A DNA stretch of 64,000 bases from Andeanibacterium sp036384795 (GTDB lineage Bacteria > Pseudomonadota > Alphaproteobacteria > Sphingomonadales > Sphingomonadaceae), in NCBI GenBank assembly GCA_036384795.1, contig DASVLP010000043.1, positions 1 through 64,000 of the forward strand, in the 5' to 3' direction. A model generated the notes under the pieces. The model had not been told where the DNA came from. It made no database searches and saw only the letters and a program-made list of their open reading frames with translations. Numbering within the stretch: position 1 is the first letter of the stretch; each line of letters starts with the position of its first letter. This document shows, piece by piece, positions 43,886 to 52,036 of the stretch. A program made the position numbers and the translations under genes.

Positions 43886-44904
43886 TTCCCGGCCCCATCG
43901 ATCCTGACGATCGTCTTGCCCACTGGTCCCTCGCCCGCGAACAATTCGGCAAACGCCGCTGGCAGTTGCTCGAAGCCCTCGACGATGTTTTCGCGCAGCT
44001 TGATGCGGCCATCGCGCCGGAACCCGGCGAGCAGATCGAGCGCGTTCGGGAAATCTTCGGCGAAATCATAGACGAACAAGCCACGCATCGTCAGCCGCCG
44101 CGGGACGAACGGGGCGGTGGAGAAAATGCCGGGGATTTCGGCCCCGTAATGCGCAGTCTGACCGCAAATCACGATCCGGCCGTGCGTCCGCATCAGCGGG
44201 AGCGCGGCCTCGATCATCGAATTGCCGACATTGTCGAATAACACATCGAAGCCATCGGGCGCGACGAGCGAAAGCTGCGCGCGGAGATTGCCGTCGTTCC
44301 GGTAATCCACCGCGACATCGAAACCCAGCTCGTCGGTGAGATAGGCGCATTTCGCCGGCCCACCCGCCGTTCCGACCACGCGGCAGCCGATCGCCTTGGC
44401 AAGCTGTCCCGCGATCGCCCCGACCGTGCCCGCGGCAGAGGTGATGAGCACCGTCTCGCCTGCCTTCGCATCCCCAAGCACGGTGAGCCCGTACCAGGCG
44501 CTGAGCCCGGGAATTCCGAGCACGCCGATCAGGTCGGTCGGATGCGGCCAGCCGAGGCTAAGCTTGCGCGCCGTGATCGGCGTAGTGACCGCATAATCCT
44601 GCCACAGCAGCATGTCGGTGACCCAGTCGCCCTCGGCGAAGCCGTCGGCCCGCGATTCCACCACTTGGCCCACCGTCATGTAGCCGACCGTCGCGCCGAG
44701 CGGCATCGGCTCGAACTCCTCCACCCCGACCGTCTTCGCCGACAGGCGGGGCCGCATTCCTGGATCGACCGGCACATAGACGTTCCTGACCAACAGCTCG
44801 CCCGGGCCAGGCTGGGGAATGTGGCTTTCTTCCTGTCGGAAGGTAGTCGCCCCCGGCGCCCCGTCGGGCCGCTCGGCCAGCACCCAACGCCGGTTCACGG
44901 CCAT
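43882..44904 (-). CDS. NADP-dependent MDR-family reductase (CurA / prostaglandin-reductase-like)
   Basis: 340-residue zinc-independent medium-chain reductase that typically saturates alpha,beta-unsaturated ketones. The N-terminal part has PGPGELLVRNVYVPVDPGMR-type sequence (VYVPVDPGMRPRL), then GLSAWYGLTVLGDAKAGETVLITSAAGTVGAIAGQLA split over residues 140-175, with AAGTVG as the NADP loop, and FDNVGNSMIEAAL. The ATG at 44904 is chosen with GGAGG nine bases upstream. It sits between SnoaL and flavin reductase genes with coupling to the latter. Reduction of an enone arising from a phenylpropanoid side chain is a reasonable guess. Confidence 0.85.
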   Translation of the reverse strand: MAVNRRWVLAERPDGAPGATTFRQEESHIPQPGPGELLVRNVYVPVDPGMRPRLSAKTVGVEEFEPMPLGATVGYMTVGQVVESRADGFAEGDWVTDMLLWQDYAVTTPITARKLSLGWPHPTDLIGVLGIPGLSAWYGLTVLGDAKAGETVLITSAAGTVGAIAGQLAKAIGCRVVGTAGGPAKCAYLTDELGFDVAVDYRNDGNLRAQLSLVAPDGFDVLFDNVGNSMIEAALPLMRTHGRIVICGQTAHYGAEIPGIFSTAPFVPRRLTMRGLFVYDFAEDFPNALDLLAGFRRDGRIKLRENIVEGFEQLPAAFAELFAGEGPVGKTIVRIDGAGK

Positions 44905-44909
44905 CGGGT

Positions 44910-45317
44910 TCAACCTCCGGCCAGCAATCGGGCGACGTAATTGCTGTCGAAATATTCGCGGATGCAGAGAATCTGGCCGTCGTCGATGTCGAAGAACCAG
45001 CCATACTTGTTGCTGTAAACCCTGCCGTCCTGAAGCTCGCCATCACCGTCGGTCTCGGCCGCCGCGCCGTTCTCGTCGGCGGCAAGGAAGGTCAGCGTGA
45101 CCACGGGACCGTTGTTCTTGAAGATGCCGCGCACCGGGGCGAGAAAATCGTCGATGATCGCGTTGCCCCTGTATTCCGGCTTTTCGCTCATGTCCCTGAC
45201 CATCGGGCGCCACACGGTCTTGTCGGACAACATCGGCCGGACGTTTTCGAGATTGCCGCTGTTGAGTGCGTCGAAGAAGCGGCGCACGGCGCGGGCGTTG
45301 TTTTCGGCTTTGGACAT
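44910..45317 (-). CDS. SnoaL-like (NTF2-fold) protein
   Basis: 135-residue small alpha+beta barrel protein. ARAVRRFFDALNSGNLENV forms the first helices, and VYSNKYGWFFDIDDGQILCIREYFD is the SnoaL-type C-terminal sheet. SnoaL-like proteins act as isomerases, cyclases or hydrolases, or bind ligands. The protein at 59149 shares the IDGGQIV/IDDGQIL...REY pattern. AAGGA precedes the ATG. It is 11 bases downstream of the lipoate ligase gene in the seven-gene operon. Catalytic role not determinable. Confidence 0.75.
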   Translation of the reverse strand: MSKAENNARAVRRFFDALNSGNLENVRPMLSDKTVWRPMVRDMSEKPEYRGNAIIDDFLAPVRGIFKNNGPVVTLTFLAADENGAAAETDGDGELQDGRVYSNKYGWFFDIDDGQILCIREYFDSNYVARLLAGG

Positions 45318-45328
45318 GTCGGGTTCCT

Positions 45329-46057
45329 TCATGAAGTGGTTATCGGGCGATAGGCTTTGCGGATCGCCTCCGCGGCCGAAGCGACGTCGATCCCGCCGAT
45401 ATGATCGGCCAACGTGATCATGCAATCGGGGGGGTAGGAAGTATCGAGCCCCAACGCGTTCTCGAAACCGGCGATCGCTTCGACGCCGGCGCGGCAGCCC
45501 CCCTCGACCAGTAGCGACGCATGGGCCATCAGCGAAATGCCGTTCCTGCCCGGGATGATCCGTGCGGCGGTCCCGGCCAGCTTGCGGCCGCCGAGCAGGA
45601 TGTTGAACCGCCCGTCGCAAGGCGCCGAACGCAGCGGGCCGACTTCAGGCTCCAGACCAAACCCTTGCAGTCCGTTCGCGATAAGCGAGCAGATGCCGGC
45701 ATAAGCACGCTCGATATTTGCGGCGGGCAGCCGCTCGAACAAGGTGACGCAAAGCACCCCGGGACCGTGGAACACAGTCCCGCCCCCGGATCGCCGAACC
45801 ACCACCGGCCAGGAACTGCGTTCGTCCGCGCTGGCGAATTCCGGTCGCCGCGCGAGCGCGGGGGAGGTGACGAGGCATCGCGATTGGGTCCAGAAATAGA
45901 GCTCCGAACCGGCCTGCGACTTATCGCGGAAGGCCTCATGGCGCTCCTCTTCGAAAGCGATCCCTCCAGGCGCGCGAAAAGACGCGACGAAATGCCCTTG
46001 GTCCGCCGGCCGGTGCGGACGCAACAACGCCTCGATTGGCAGCGAGGCTGCGGTCAC
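45329..46057 (-). CDS. Lipoate-protein ligase A-like protein
   Basis: 242-residue BPL/LplA-fold enzyme. It shows RRSGGGTVFH (88-97), the lipoate/AMP loop (usual RRxSGGGxVxH), and Lys159 in GGRKLAGTA, the position of the catalytic lysine that contacts lipoyl-AMP. A GTG start gives this length; the C-terminal accessory domain of E. coli LplA is absent or reduced. It lies 13 bases after the lipoyl-domain gene (46071-46301), strongly suggesting it attaches lipoate to Lys43 of that protein and perhaps to its counterpart at 37266. Confidence 0.8.
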   Translation of the reverse strand: MTAASLPIEALLRPHRPADQGHFVASFRAPGGIAFEEERHEAFRDKSQAGSELYFWTQSRCLVTSPALARRPEFASADERSSWPVVVRRSGGGTVFHGPGVLCVTLFERLPAANIERAYAGICSLIANGLQGFGLEPEVGPLRSAPCDGRFNILLGGRKLAGTAARIIPGRNGISLMAHASLLVEGGCRAGVEAIAGFENALGLDTSYPPDCMITLADHIGGIDVASAAEAIRKAYRPITTS

Positions 46058-46070
46058 CGGCTAACGCTCA

Positions 46071-46301
46071 TCAATCGATCCGAGCGATCACATCGCCCTT
46101 GTTGACCGGCACTTCCGGCTGGACGAGGACCGTCAGCGTACCGGACGCCGGAGCGGCGATCTCGAACGTCGCCTTTTCGGCCATCACTTCGCACAACGTA
46201 TCGCCTTCGCTCACGCCGTCGCCGTCTTCGAAGAACCACAGCGACACGACGCTTTCGATATCTTCGGCCCACAGATCCGTCGGGATCGTGACGTTGGTCA
46301 T
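46071..46301 (-). CDS. Free-standing lipoyl domain protein
   Basis: 76-residue single lipoyl domain with Lys43 in VMAEKATFEIAAPASG, the modification site, and a GDGVSEGDTL turn before it. It has no E2 catalytic or subunit-binding part. Its ATG overlaps the E1 beta stop (ATGA). The next gene is a lipoate ligase. It is only distantly similar to the one at 37266 although both place the lysine at residue 43. Expected to accept an acyl or aldehyde group from the neighbouring E1. Confidence 0.85.
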   Translation of the reverse strand: MTNVTIPTDLWAEDIESVVSLWFFEDGDGVSEGDTLCEVMAEKATFEIAAPASGTLTVLVQPEVPVNKGDVIARID

Positions 46302-47317
46302 TCATTGCCTCCAAGGATGCGCTGGACTGCCGCGACGATCTTGCCTGCGCTCGGCAGCACGGCGTGCTCCATCTCGGGCGCGAAGGGCACCGGGATGTCG
46401 GGATAGGAGATACGCTGCGGACGAGCCTTCAACACGGCCGTCTCGGCCACCGTCGCAACGAGCTCGGCGCCGACGCCGTAGGACATGTAGTCGTCATCGA
46501 CGGAAAGGAAGGCGCGGGTTTTGCCGACCGATCCGAGGATCGTCGCCCGGTCGAGCGGCGCAACGCTCCTGAGGTCGATGACCTCCGCCTCCACGCCCAC
46601 CTTGGCGAGCTCTTTCGCCGCTTCGATCGCGAGATGAACCGTGTGGCCCAGCCCAGCGATGGTGATATCGTCGCCCGGACGAACCACCGCGGCCGTTCCG
46701 AGCTCGATCTCGAACGCCTCTTCCGGCACGTCGACCACCGAAGATTGCACCGTCCCCAGCCAGCCCATGCCCTGCAGGGCCTTGTGGAACATGAACACGA
46801 CCGGGTTCGGATCGCGAATGGCGGCGATCATCATGCCCTTGGCATCATAGGCGTTGGACGGGATCACCACCTTCAGGCCCGGCAAGTGGCCGAAAGTGGC
46901 AAACAGGGTCTGCGAATGCTGCCCCGCATCGCCATACCCGCCACCCACCGACGTCATCAGCACCATCGGGCAAGCGACGTTGCCGCCGGAGAAATAGCTT
47001 TGCTTGGCCGCGAGGTTGTAGATCGCGTCCATGCACACGCCGAAGAAGTCGACGAACATCAGCTCGACCACGGGCTTCATGCCCGCCGCGGCCATGCCGA
47101 CCGCTGCTCCGATGAAGGCGGTCTCGGAGATCGGAGTGTCCCGCACCCGTTCGGGCCCGAACTCATCGAGCAGGCCGCGCGTATTGCCGAACACGCCCCC
47201 GAGCTGCGCAATGTCCTCGCCCATCACCACAATGCGCGGATCGGCGCGCATCTCATGGGCGATCGCCTCGGCCATTGCTTTCGCGATCGTGATCTTGCGC
47301 TTCTTCGCGGCGGGCAT
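46298..47317 (-). CDS. TPP-dependent dehydrogenase E1, beta subunit
   Basis: 339-residue E1 beta. It has VVMGEDIAQLGGVFGNTRGL near residue 30-50, DTPISETAFIGAAVGMAAAGMKPVVE with the thiamine-contacting Glu, the potassium-site-like region before DPNPVVFMFHK, and the C-terminal swivel domain starting near GTAAVVRPGDDITIAGLG. The start overlaps the E1 alpha stop by one base (TGATG). It is diverged from the E1 beta at 37502, so the two complexes are probably not interchangeable. Confidence 0.87.
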   Translation of the reverse strand: MPAAKKRKITIAKAMAEAIAHEMRADPRIVVMGEDIAQLGGVFGNTRGLLDEFGPERVRDTPISETAFIGAAVGMAAAGMKPVVELMFVDFFGVCMDAIYNLAAKQSYFSGGNVACPMVLMTSVGGGYGDAGQHSQTLFATFGHLPGLKVVIPSNAYDAKGMMIAAIRDPNPVVFMFHKALQGMGWLGTVQSSVVDVPEEAFEIELGTAAVVRPGDDITIAGLGHTVHLAIEAAKELAKVGVEAEVIDLRSVAPLDRATILGSVGKTRAFLSVDDDYMSYGVGAELVATVAETAVLKARPQRISYPDIPVPFAPEMEHAVLPSAGKIVAAVQRILGGNE

Positions 47318-48300
47318 CAGGCGAACACCTTTTCAAGCGCCTGTTCGGCCATTGGCGCCGTGCCCGCGCGGGCGAAGGCGATTGCGTCGGCGACTTCCTG
47401 CCGGGCCTGCCGTTCCAGATCGTCGAGCAAGTCCGTCGCCACGCCCTCGGCTTCGAGCCGCGCGCGATAGAGCGGGATCGCGTCGCGCTGCGCCAGGCCG
47501 GCCATTTCCTCTGCGGAGCGATAGCCTTCGGCATCGCCCATGAAGTGGCCTTCGAGGCGCACCGTCTCGATCTCGATCAGGGTCGGCCCCGCGCCCATGC
47601 GCGCCCGCTGGATCGCCTTTCCGGCCTCTTCCCAGATCACGTCGGGATCGTTGCCGGGGATATGCACGCCCGGAATCCCGTAGGAAGCCGCGCGCGCGCT
47701 GTTATTGGGAACGGCGGTGGAGATTCCCTTGGCTACGGAGATCCCCCAGGCGTTGTCCTCGATCACGAACACCACCGGAGCTTTCCACACGGCGGCGAGG
47801 TTCAAGGCCTCGTGAAACGCCCCCTGGTTGGCCGCGCCTTCTCCGATATATGATACCGCCACATCGTCGCGCCCGGTCAGCTTCGCGGCCATCGCCGCGC
47901 CGACTGCCGGCCCCATGCCCTGCGCGATGATGCCCGAGCAGCAGAAGTTCACCGCCGGGTCGAACAGGTGCATGTGCCCGCCGCGCCCGCCCGAGAGACC
48001 TTCCTGCCTGCCGAAGATTTCCGCCGCCATCCGGACGATGTCGACCCCTTTGGCGATCGCGACGTGGTGCGGGCGATGGGTGGAAGTCACTGTGTCGGTG
48101 GGCCGGAGATGCGCGCAGATTCCCACCGCGCAAGGCTCCTGTCCGTTGGATAGGTGCATTTCGCCGGGGATCGGCCCCTTCGCCATGTTGAACACCGGCT
48201 GTTTGCCTTCGAGGTATGCGGCCTTGATCGCGAGCTCGAATTCCCGGCTCACGACCATCGTCTTGAACATCCAGAGCCGTCGGTTGTTTTCCTGCGGCAT
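47317..48300 (-). CDS. TPP-dependent dehydrogenase E1, alpha subunit
   Basis: 327-residue E1 alpha. The cofactor motif is GEGAANQGAF (Glu for the usual Asp) through IEDN about 30 residues on. STHRPHHVAIAKG is the active-site loop, and GGRGGHMHLFDPAVNFCCSGII corresponds to the conserved GGxGGSMH region. ATG at 48300 has AAGAGGCG upstream. It heads a seven-gene operon: E1 alpha, E1 beta, lipoyl, LplA, SnoaL, CurA-like, flavin reductase. The divergent neighbour is an SDR. Substrate could be a 2-oxo acid or diketone. Confidence 0.87.
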   Translation of the reverse strand: MPQENNRRLWMFKTMVVSREFELAIKAAYLEGKQPVFNMAKGPIPGEMHLSNGQEPCAVGICAHLRPTDTVTSTHRPHHVAIAKGVDIVRMAAEIFGRQEGLSGGRGGHMHLFDPAVNFCCSGIIAQGMGPAVGAAMAAKLTGRDDVAVSYIGEGAANQGAFHEALNLAAVWKAPVVFVIEDNAWGISVAKGISTAVPNNSARAASYGIPGVHIPGNDPDVIWEEAGKAIQRARMGAGPTLIEIETVRLEGHFMGDAEGYRSAEEMAGLAQRDAIPLYRARLEAEGVATDLLDDLERQARQEVADAIAFARAGTAPMAEQALEKVFA

Positions 48301-48512
48301 CGCGCTTCGCCTCTTCTTGATCGCGCGCCGGCACGATGCCCGTCGCGGCGAACGCATTAATAGGCGAAGGCGCACTGCATCCTCTTCCCGCGAGGGAACA
48401 ATTGTCTGGTCCGGCAGAGCACCGGTGCGGGAACGCGCTTTTGCGATCGTTCCAAGTCGTCAAAACCTTCGCGACGGGCCGCCCGATCGGCCCTTGGATT
48501 GAGGAAACCGAG

Positions 48513-49517
48513 ATGGAACGCTCGTTCGACGGCAAGGTGGCGATCGTCACCGGAGCGGGCCGTGGGCTTGGCCGATCACATGCGCTTGCGCTGGCCGGCC
48601 GGGGCGCGCGAGTGGTGGTCAACGATGCCGGCACCGGAAGCAACGGCTTTGGAACCGACAACGGCCCCGCCCGGGATGTCGCTTTGACCATCAACGGGGC
48701 CGGCGCCGACGCGCTAGCAGACACCACCGATATTTCGGATTGGGACGCAGCCGAATCCCTTGTCCGACGGACCGTGGAGGCCTTCGGCAAGATCGACATT
48801 CTCGTGAACAACGCAGGTGTGTTCGATCATTCGACGATCGAAACGATCACCCGTGCGTTGTGGGAACGCACGATCGCCGTGAATCTCTCGGGAACGGCCG
48901 CGATGATCCGCGCGGTCGCGCGTCAATGGCGCTCCGAAGGGCCACGGCCGGGCCGGCGGATAGTCAACACCTCGTCGCCGGCGGGCACTCATCCGGTGAC
49001 CGGCGCGCCCGACTACTGCGCTTCCAAAGCCGGCGTCGCGGCCCTGACGATGTCTTCGGCGATGGAGCTTGCCGAGCTCGGCGTCAGGATCAACGCACTT
49101 GCGCCGATGGCACGCACCCGCCTGACCGAGAAAGTGATCGCCTTCGACGGCATCATCGGCGCGCCGATCGACAATCTCGACCGGATGTCACCCAGCCACG
49201 CCAGCGCGATGGTGCTCTATCTTTCTTCCGAGGACTGCGCCTTTACCGGACGCGTGTTCGCGGTCGACGGCGACGATGCGTATATGTTCAACGGATACAG
49301 CGCGGACCATCACCTCAACAATCGCGGCGAGCCCTGGACGCAGCAAGCGCTCGCGTCCGCTTTCGCATCGTTCGACCGCCAGGACCGCGGCTACGCCATT
49401 GCCTCGGGCCAGCGCTATCGGGGTCCGTTTCCAACGGACGAGACTTTCGAGGTGCTGGACAAGGTTGCGCGCGGAGAGGAAGCACGCATCGAGCCGATGC
49501 CGGTCGCCCGTTCCTGA
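48513..49517 (+). CDS. Short-chain dehydrogenase with C-terminal extension
   Basis: 334-residue SDR. TGAGRGLGRSHALALAGRGA (12-31) is the cofactor loop, VVVNDAG fits the MFE-2/HSD17B4-like subgroup that uses hydroxyacyl substrates, NNAGV is present, and the catalytic SSPAG and YCASK are intact. The last 70 residues (after VFAVDGDDAYMF) go beyond the normal SDR end. GAGGAAA precedes the ATG at 48513. The tannase gene starts 19 bases after the stop, so the two are likely cotranscribed, divergently from the E1 alpha operon. Confidence 0.83.
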   Translation: MERSFDGKVAIVTGAGRGLGRSHALALAGRGARVVVNDAGTGSNGFGTDNGPARDVALTINGAGADALADTTDISDWDAAESLVRRTVEAFGKIDILVNNAGVFDHSTIETITRALWERTIAVNLSGTAAMIRAVARQWRSEGPRPGRRIVNTSSPAGTHPVTGAPDYCASKAGVAALTMSSAMELAELGVRINALAPMARTRLTEKVIAFDGIIGAPIDNLDRMSPSHASAMVLYLSSEDCAFTGRVFAVDGDDAYMFNGYSADHHLNNRGEPWTQQALASAFASFDRQDRGYAIASGQRYRGPFPTDETFEVLDKVARGEEARIEPMPVARS

Positions 49518-49536
49518 TTGACTGAGAGGATTACCG

Positions 49537-51039
49537 ATGAACGACGCTGTAAAAGCGCTGACCGACCAAGAGCTGACGATCGAAGGCCGCCTGTTCAAGG
49601 TGACGGCGGTCGAAGAACGGCCGGCTTCGCCTTCCGCGCCCGGTTCGCCGGCGACACCTGCGTTCACACGGCTCGAAATTCGCGCTGCGCCTGCCCTGCG
49701 CATAGATCTCGCCCTGCCGGAAGAATGGAACGGACGGCTCTATGTGCATGGCAACGGCGGTTTTGCTGGCGAAGGGGTCGATTCGCCGCTGCGCGACCCG
49801 CAGCGCGCGCAAGGGCTGACGAAAGGGTTCGCCGTCGCGGGTTCGAACACCGGACATGACGACACGGTCGACATTCTCGGCGGCTTCGCTTCCGATTCCG
49901 ACAAGCTGCTCGACTACGCCCATCGCGCGGTGCACCAGACCGCGCTGGTCGCGAAGGAACTGCTGGCCCGCATTTACGGCAATGGGCCGCACCATTCCTA
50001 TTTCGAAGGCTGCTCCACTGGGGGTCGGCAGGCGATCATGGCGGCGCAGCGATATCCCGACGATTTCGACGGGATCGTCTGCGGCGCACCGGTGCTCGAT
50101 TTCACCGGCAGCCAGCTGTGGGGCGTCAAGACCGGGCAGATTCTCGAAGGCAGCGGCATCGGCGACGCGCAGATGCGGATCGTCGCCAAGGCATTGCGCG
50201 ACAAATGCGTCGCGGAAAACCAGATCGAGGACGGCTTGATCGTCGATGCGCTGCATCTCGATTTCGACGTGATGCGCGATGTGCCGATCAGCCAGAACGG
50301 TTCGGAAGACAGCCTCACGCCCGATCAAGCGAAGGCATTTGCCGCCGTCTACGGCTCCGCCGACATCGGTGGGGGGCGGACTTTTCCCGGCATGCCCTTC
50401 GGCGCGGAATTCATCGGCACTTTGATGCCCGGCCTTGCACCCGCCTCGGGTTGGGCCGGCTGGTTCTACCGGTGGGATGCTGGCTTCTTCATGGGTGCCG
50501 GATCCGGCGTGCGCGCGACCTTCGGCGAGACTTTCCTGCACTATTTTCTTGGCTACCGGGGTAGCTGGAAGGATTTCGACTTTTCGGACGAGGCGCTCCG
50601 TGGTGTGGGCGAGGTATCCGCGCTGATGGACGCGGTCGACCCCGACCTTGCCCCGTTCGCCAACGCCAAGAGCAAGCTGATCATGTACCACGGGCTGGCC
50701 GACGCTGCGCTCAATCCCGCGCGCGCGGCAGCCTATTTCGAAGACGTCCGCTCGACGATGGGCGCGGACAAGGTCGACGAGTTCGCGCGGCTCTATCTCG
50801 TGCCCGGCATGTTCCATTGCTTCGGCGGCTATGGGCCGAGCCTGTTCGACATGCTCTCGCCGCTCGTCGCATGGGTCGAAAACGGTACGGCGCCTGAGGC
50901 GATCCCCGCCGTGGAGCTCGACTTCGAAACGGGCATGCCCAAGCGGACGCGCAATCTTTGTGCTTATCCGTGCGTATCGCGTTATTGCGGCAGCGGCGAC
51001 TTGGCAAAAGCCGAAGCATTCGATTGCGTGAGCGAATAG
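49537..51039 (+). CDS. Tannase-family hydrolase without signal peptide
   Basis: 500-residue tannase/feruloyl esterase family member. The catalytic CS-D-HC set is Cys159-Ser160 in GCSTGGRQ, Asp389 in YHGLADAALNP and His427-Cys428 in GMFHCFGGYG. Unlike the two others in this window it starts MNDAVKALTDQE with no hydrophobic signal segment, so a cytoplasmic location is predicted. The lid CRFDP element is replaced by LHLDFDV, so the calcium-site region is altered. With the SDR upstream it may cleave an intracellular ester, for example one made by a BVMO or LLM enzyme. A terminator at 51045 follows. Confidence 0.85.
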   Translation: MNDAVKALTDQELTIEGRLFKVTAVEERPASPSAPGSPATPAFTRLEIRAAPALRIDLALPEEWNGRLYVHGNGGFAGEGVDSPLRDPQRAQGLTKGFAVAGSNTGHDDTVDILGGFASDSDKLLDYAHRAVHQTALVAKELLARIYGNGPHHSYFEGCSTGGRQAIMAAQRYPDDFDGIVCGAPVLDFTGSQLWGVKTGQILEGSGIGDAQMRIVAKALRDKCVAENQIEDGLIVDALHLDFDVMRDVPISQNGSEDSLTPDQAKAFAAVYGSADIGGGRTFPGMPFGAEFIGTLMPGLAPASGWAGWFYRWDAGFFMGAGSGVRATFGETFLHYFLGYRGSWKDFDFSDEALRGVGEVSALMDAVDPDLAPFANAKSKLIMYHGLADAALNPARAAAYFEDVRSTMGADKVDEFARLYLVPGMFHCFGGYGPSLFDMLSPLVAWVENGTAPEAIPAVELDFETGMPKRTRNLCAYPCVSRYCGSGDLAKAEAFDCVSE

Positions 51040-51044
51040 CAACA

Positions 51045-51071
51045 GGGGCGCCCACGGGCGCCCCTTTCCTT
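51045..51071. terminator. Bidirectional rho-independent terminator
   Basis: GGGGCGCCC (51045-51053) and GGGCGCCCC (51056-51064) form a perfect nine-base stem with a minimal loop, followed by TTTCCTTT. It lies between the convergent tannase and SDR genes. Confidence 0.6.
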
Positions 51072-51089
51072 TCCGCCGGAGCCGGCCCG

Positions 51090-51872
51090 TCAGCCGACGT
51101 CGGTGACGTGCCAGGCTCCGTCGACCTTGAAGTCCGAACCGCTGGCATATTTCGATTCGTCCGACGCGAGGAACAGGATCATGTTGGCAATGTCCTCGGG
51201 CTCCCCGCGCTCACCGTAAGGGATAATGTCCTTCACGCTCGCGGCGATCACGTCCTTGGCGACCCCCGCCTTCTCGGCCAGCTCCGCGAAGATGTTCTCG
51301 GTCATGCGGGTGCGGATCGCGCCGGGATGGACCGAGTTGCAGCGCACCCGCGCCCCATCGCGCAGGCCGATGATCGCGAAGCTGCGCGCGAGGTGCTCGA
51401 GGCCCGCCTTGCTTGCGCCATAGGCAACGCCCGAGGACGTCGCCATGCTGGAGACGATCGACGACACCAGGATCACCGATCCTTTCCGCTGCTTGAGCAT
51501 CGGCGGAAAAACCGTCTTCAGTCCGTAGAAGCTGCCCGTGAGGTTTACCTTGATCACTTTGTCCCAGGTCTCGAGATCGGTTTCCAGCCCGGCATTGACG
51601 TAATTTCCCTCGATCCCGGCGCAATGCGCCAGCACGTCGATCCGCCCATGCTCGGCGACGATGCCGTCCACCACCGATCGCCAGTTGGCGAAATCCGACA
51701 CGTCGAGCTTTTCGGAGCTGCCCCCGAATTCCTTGGCGACTGCCGCGGCCTCGGCTTCCGAGACATCCGAGACGATCACCGTCCCCCCTTCGCGGGCGAG
51801 GGTGCGCGCCGTTTCCGAACCGATCCCGCCAGCTCCGCCAGTGACTAGGCAGACTTTGTCAGCGACGCGCAT
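51090..51872 (-). CDS. Short-chain dehydrogenase, relative of 30357-31142
   Basis: 260-residue classical SDR with TGGAGGIG (11-18), an acidic strand-2 end (SDVSEAEA) favouring NAD, a variant HCAG in place of NNAG, catalytic Ser in LVSSI and YGASK. The segment VHPGAIRTRMT and the GERGEPEDIANM...VDGAWH end closely match the SDR at 30357-31142, which partners a BVMO. GGGAGAG precedes the ATG. Divergent from an AraC gene. Alcohol/ketone interconversion on a ring or side-chain is likely, substrate unknown. Confidence 0.85.
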   Translation of the reverse strand: MRVADKVCLVTGGAGGIGSETARTLAREGGTVIVSDVSEAEAAAVAKEFGGSSEKLDVSDFANWRSVVDGIVAEHGRIDVLAHCAGIEGNYVNAGLETDLETWDKVIKVNLTGSFYGLKTVFPPMLKQRKGSVILVSSIVSSMATSSGVAYGASKAGLEHLARSFAIIGLRDGARVRCNSVHPGAIRTRMTENIFAELAEKAGVAKDVIAASVKDIIPYGERGEPEDIANMILFLASDESKYASGSDFKVDGAWHVTDVG

Positions 51873-52036
51873 TTCACTCTCCCGTTTTTCAATCCACCGG
51901 CTTACCGCAGGGATAGCTCGCCACCGTTGCAAACGGGCAATCTGCGCGGGAATTGAATCCCGGTCTGCGAGAGAAGCACGCGTTTTCGTTGCGTCCGAAT
52001 TTGAGAGCCGGCGAGGCCTTGTGATATGCCGGCGCG

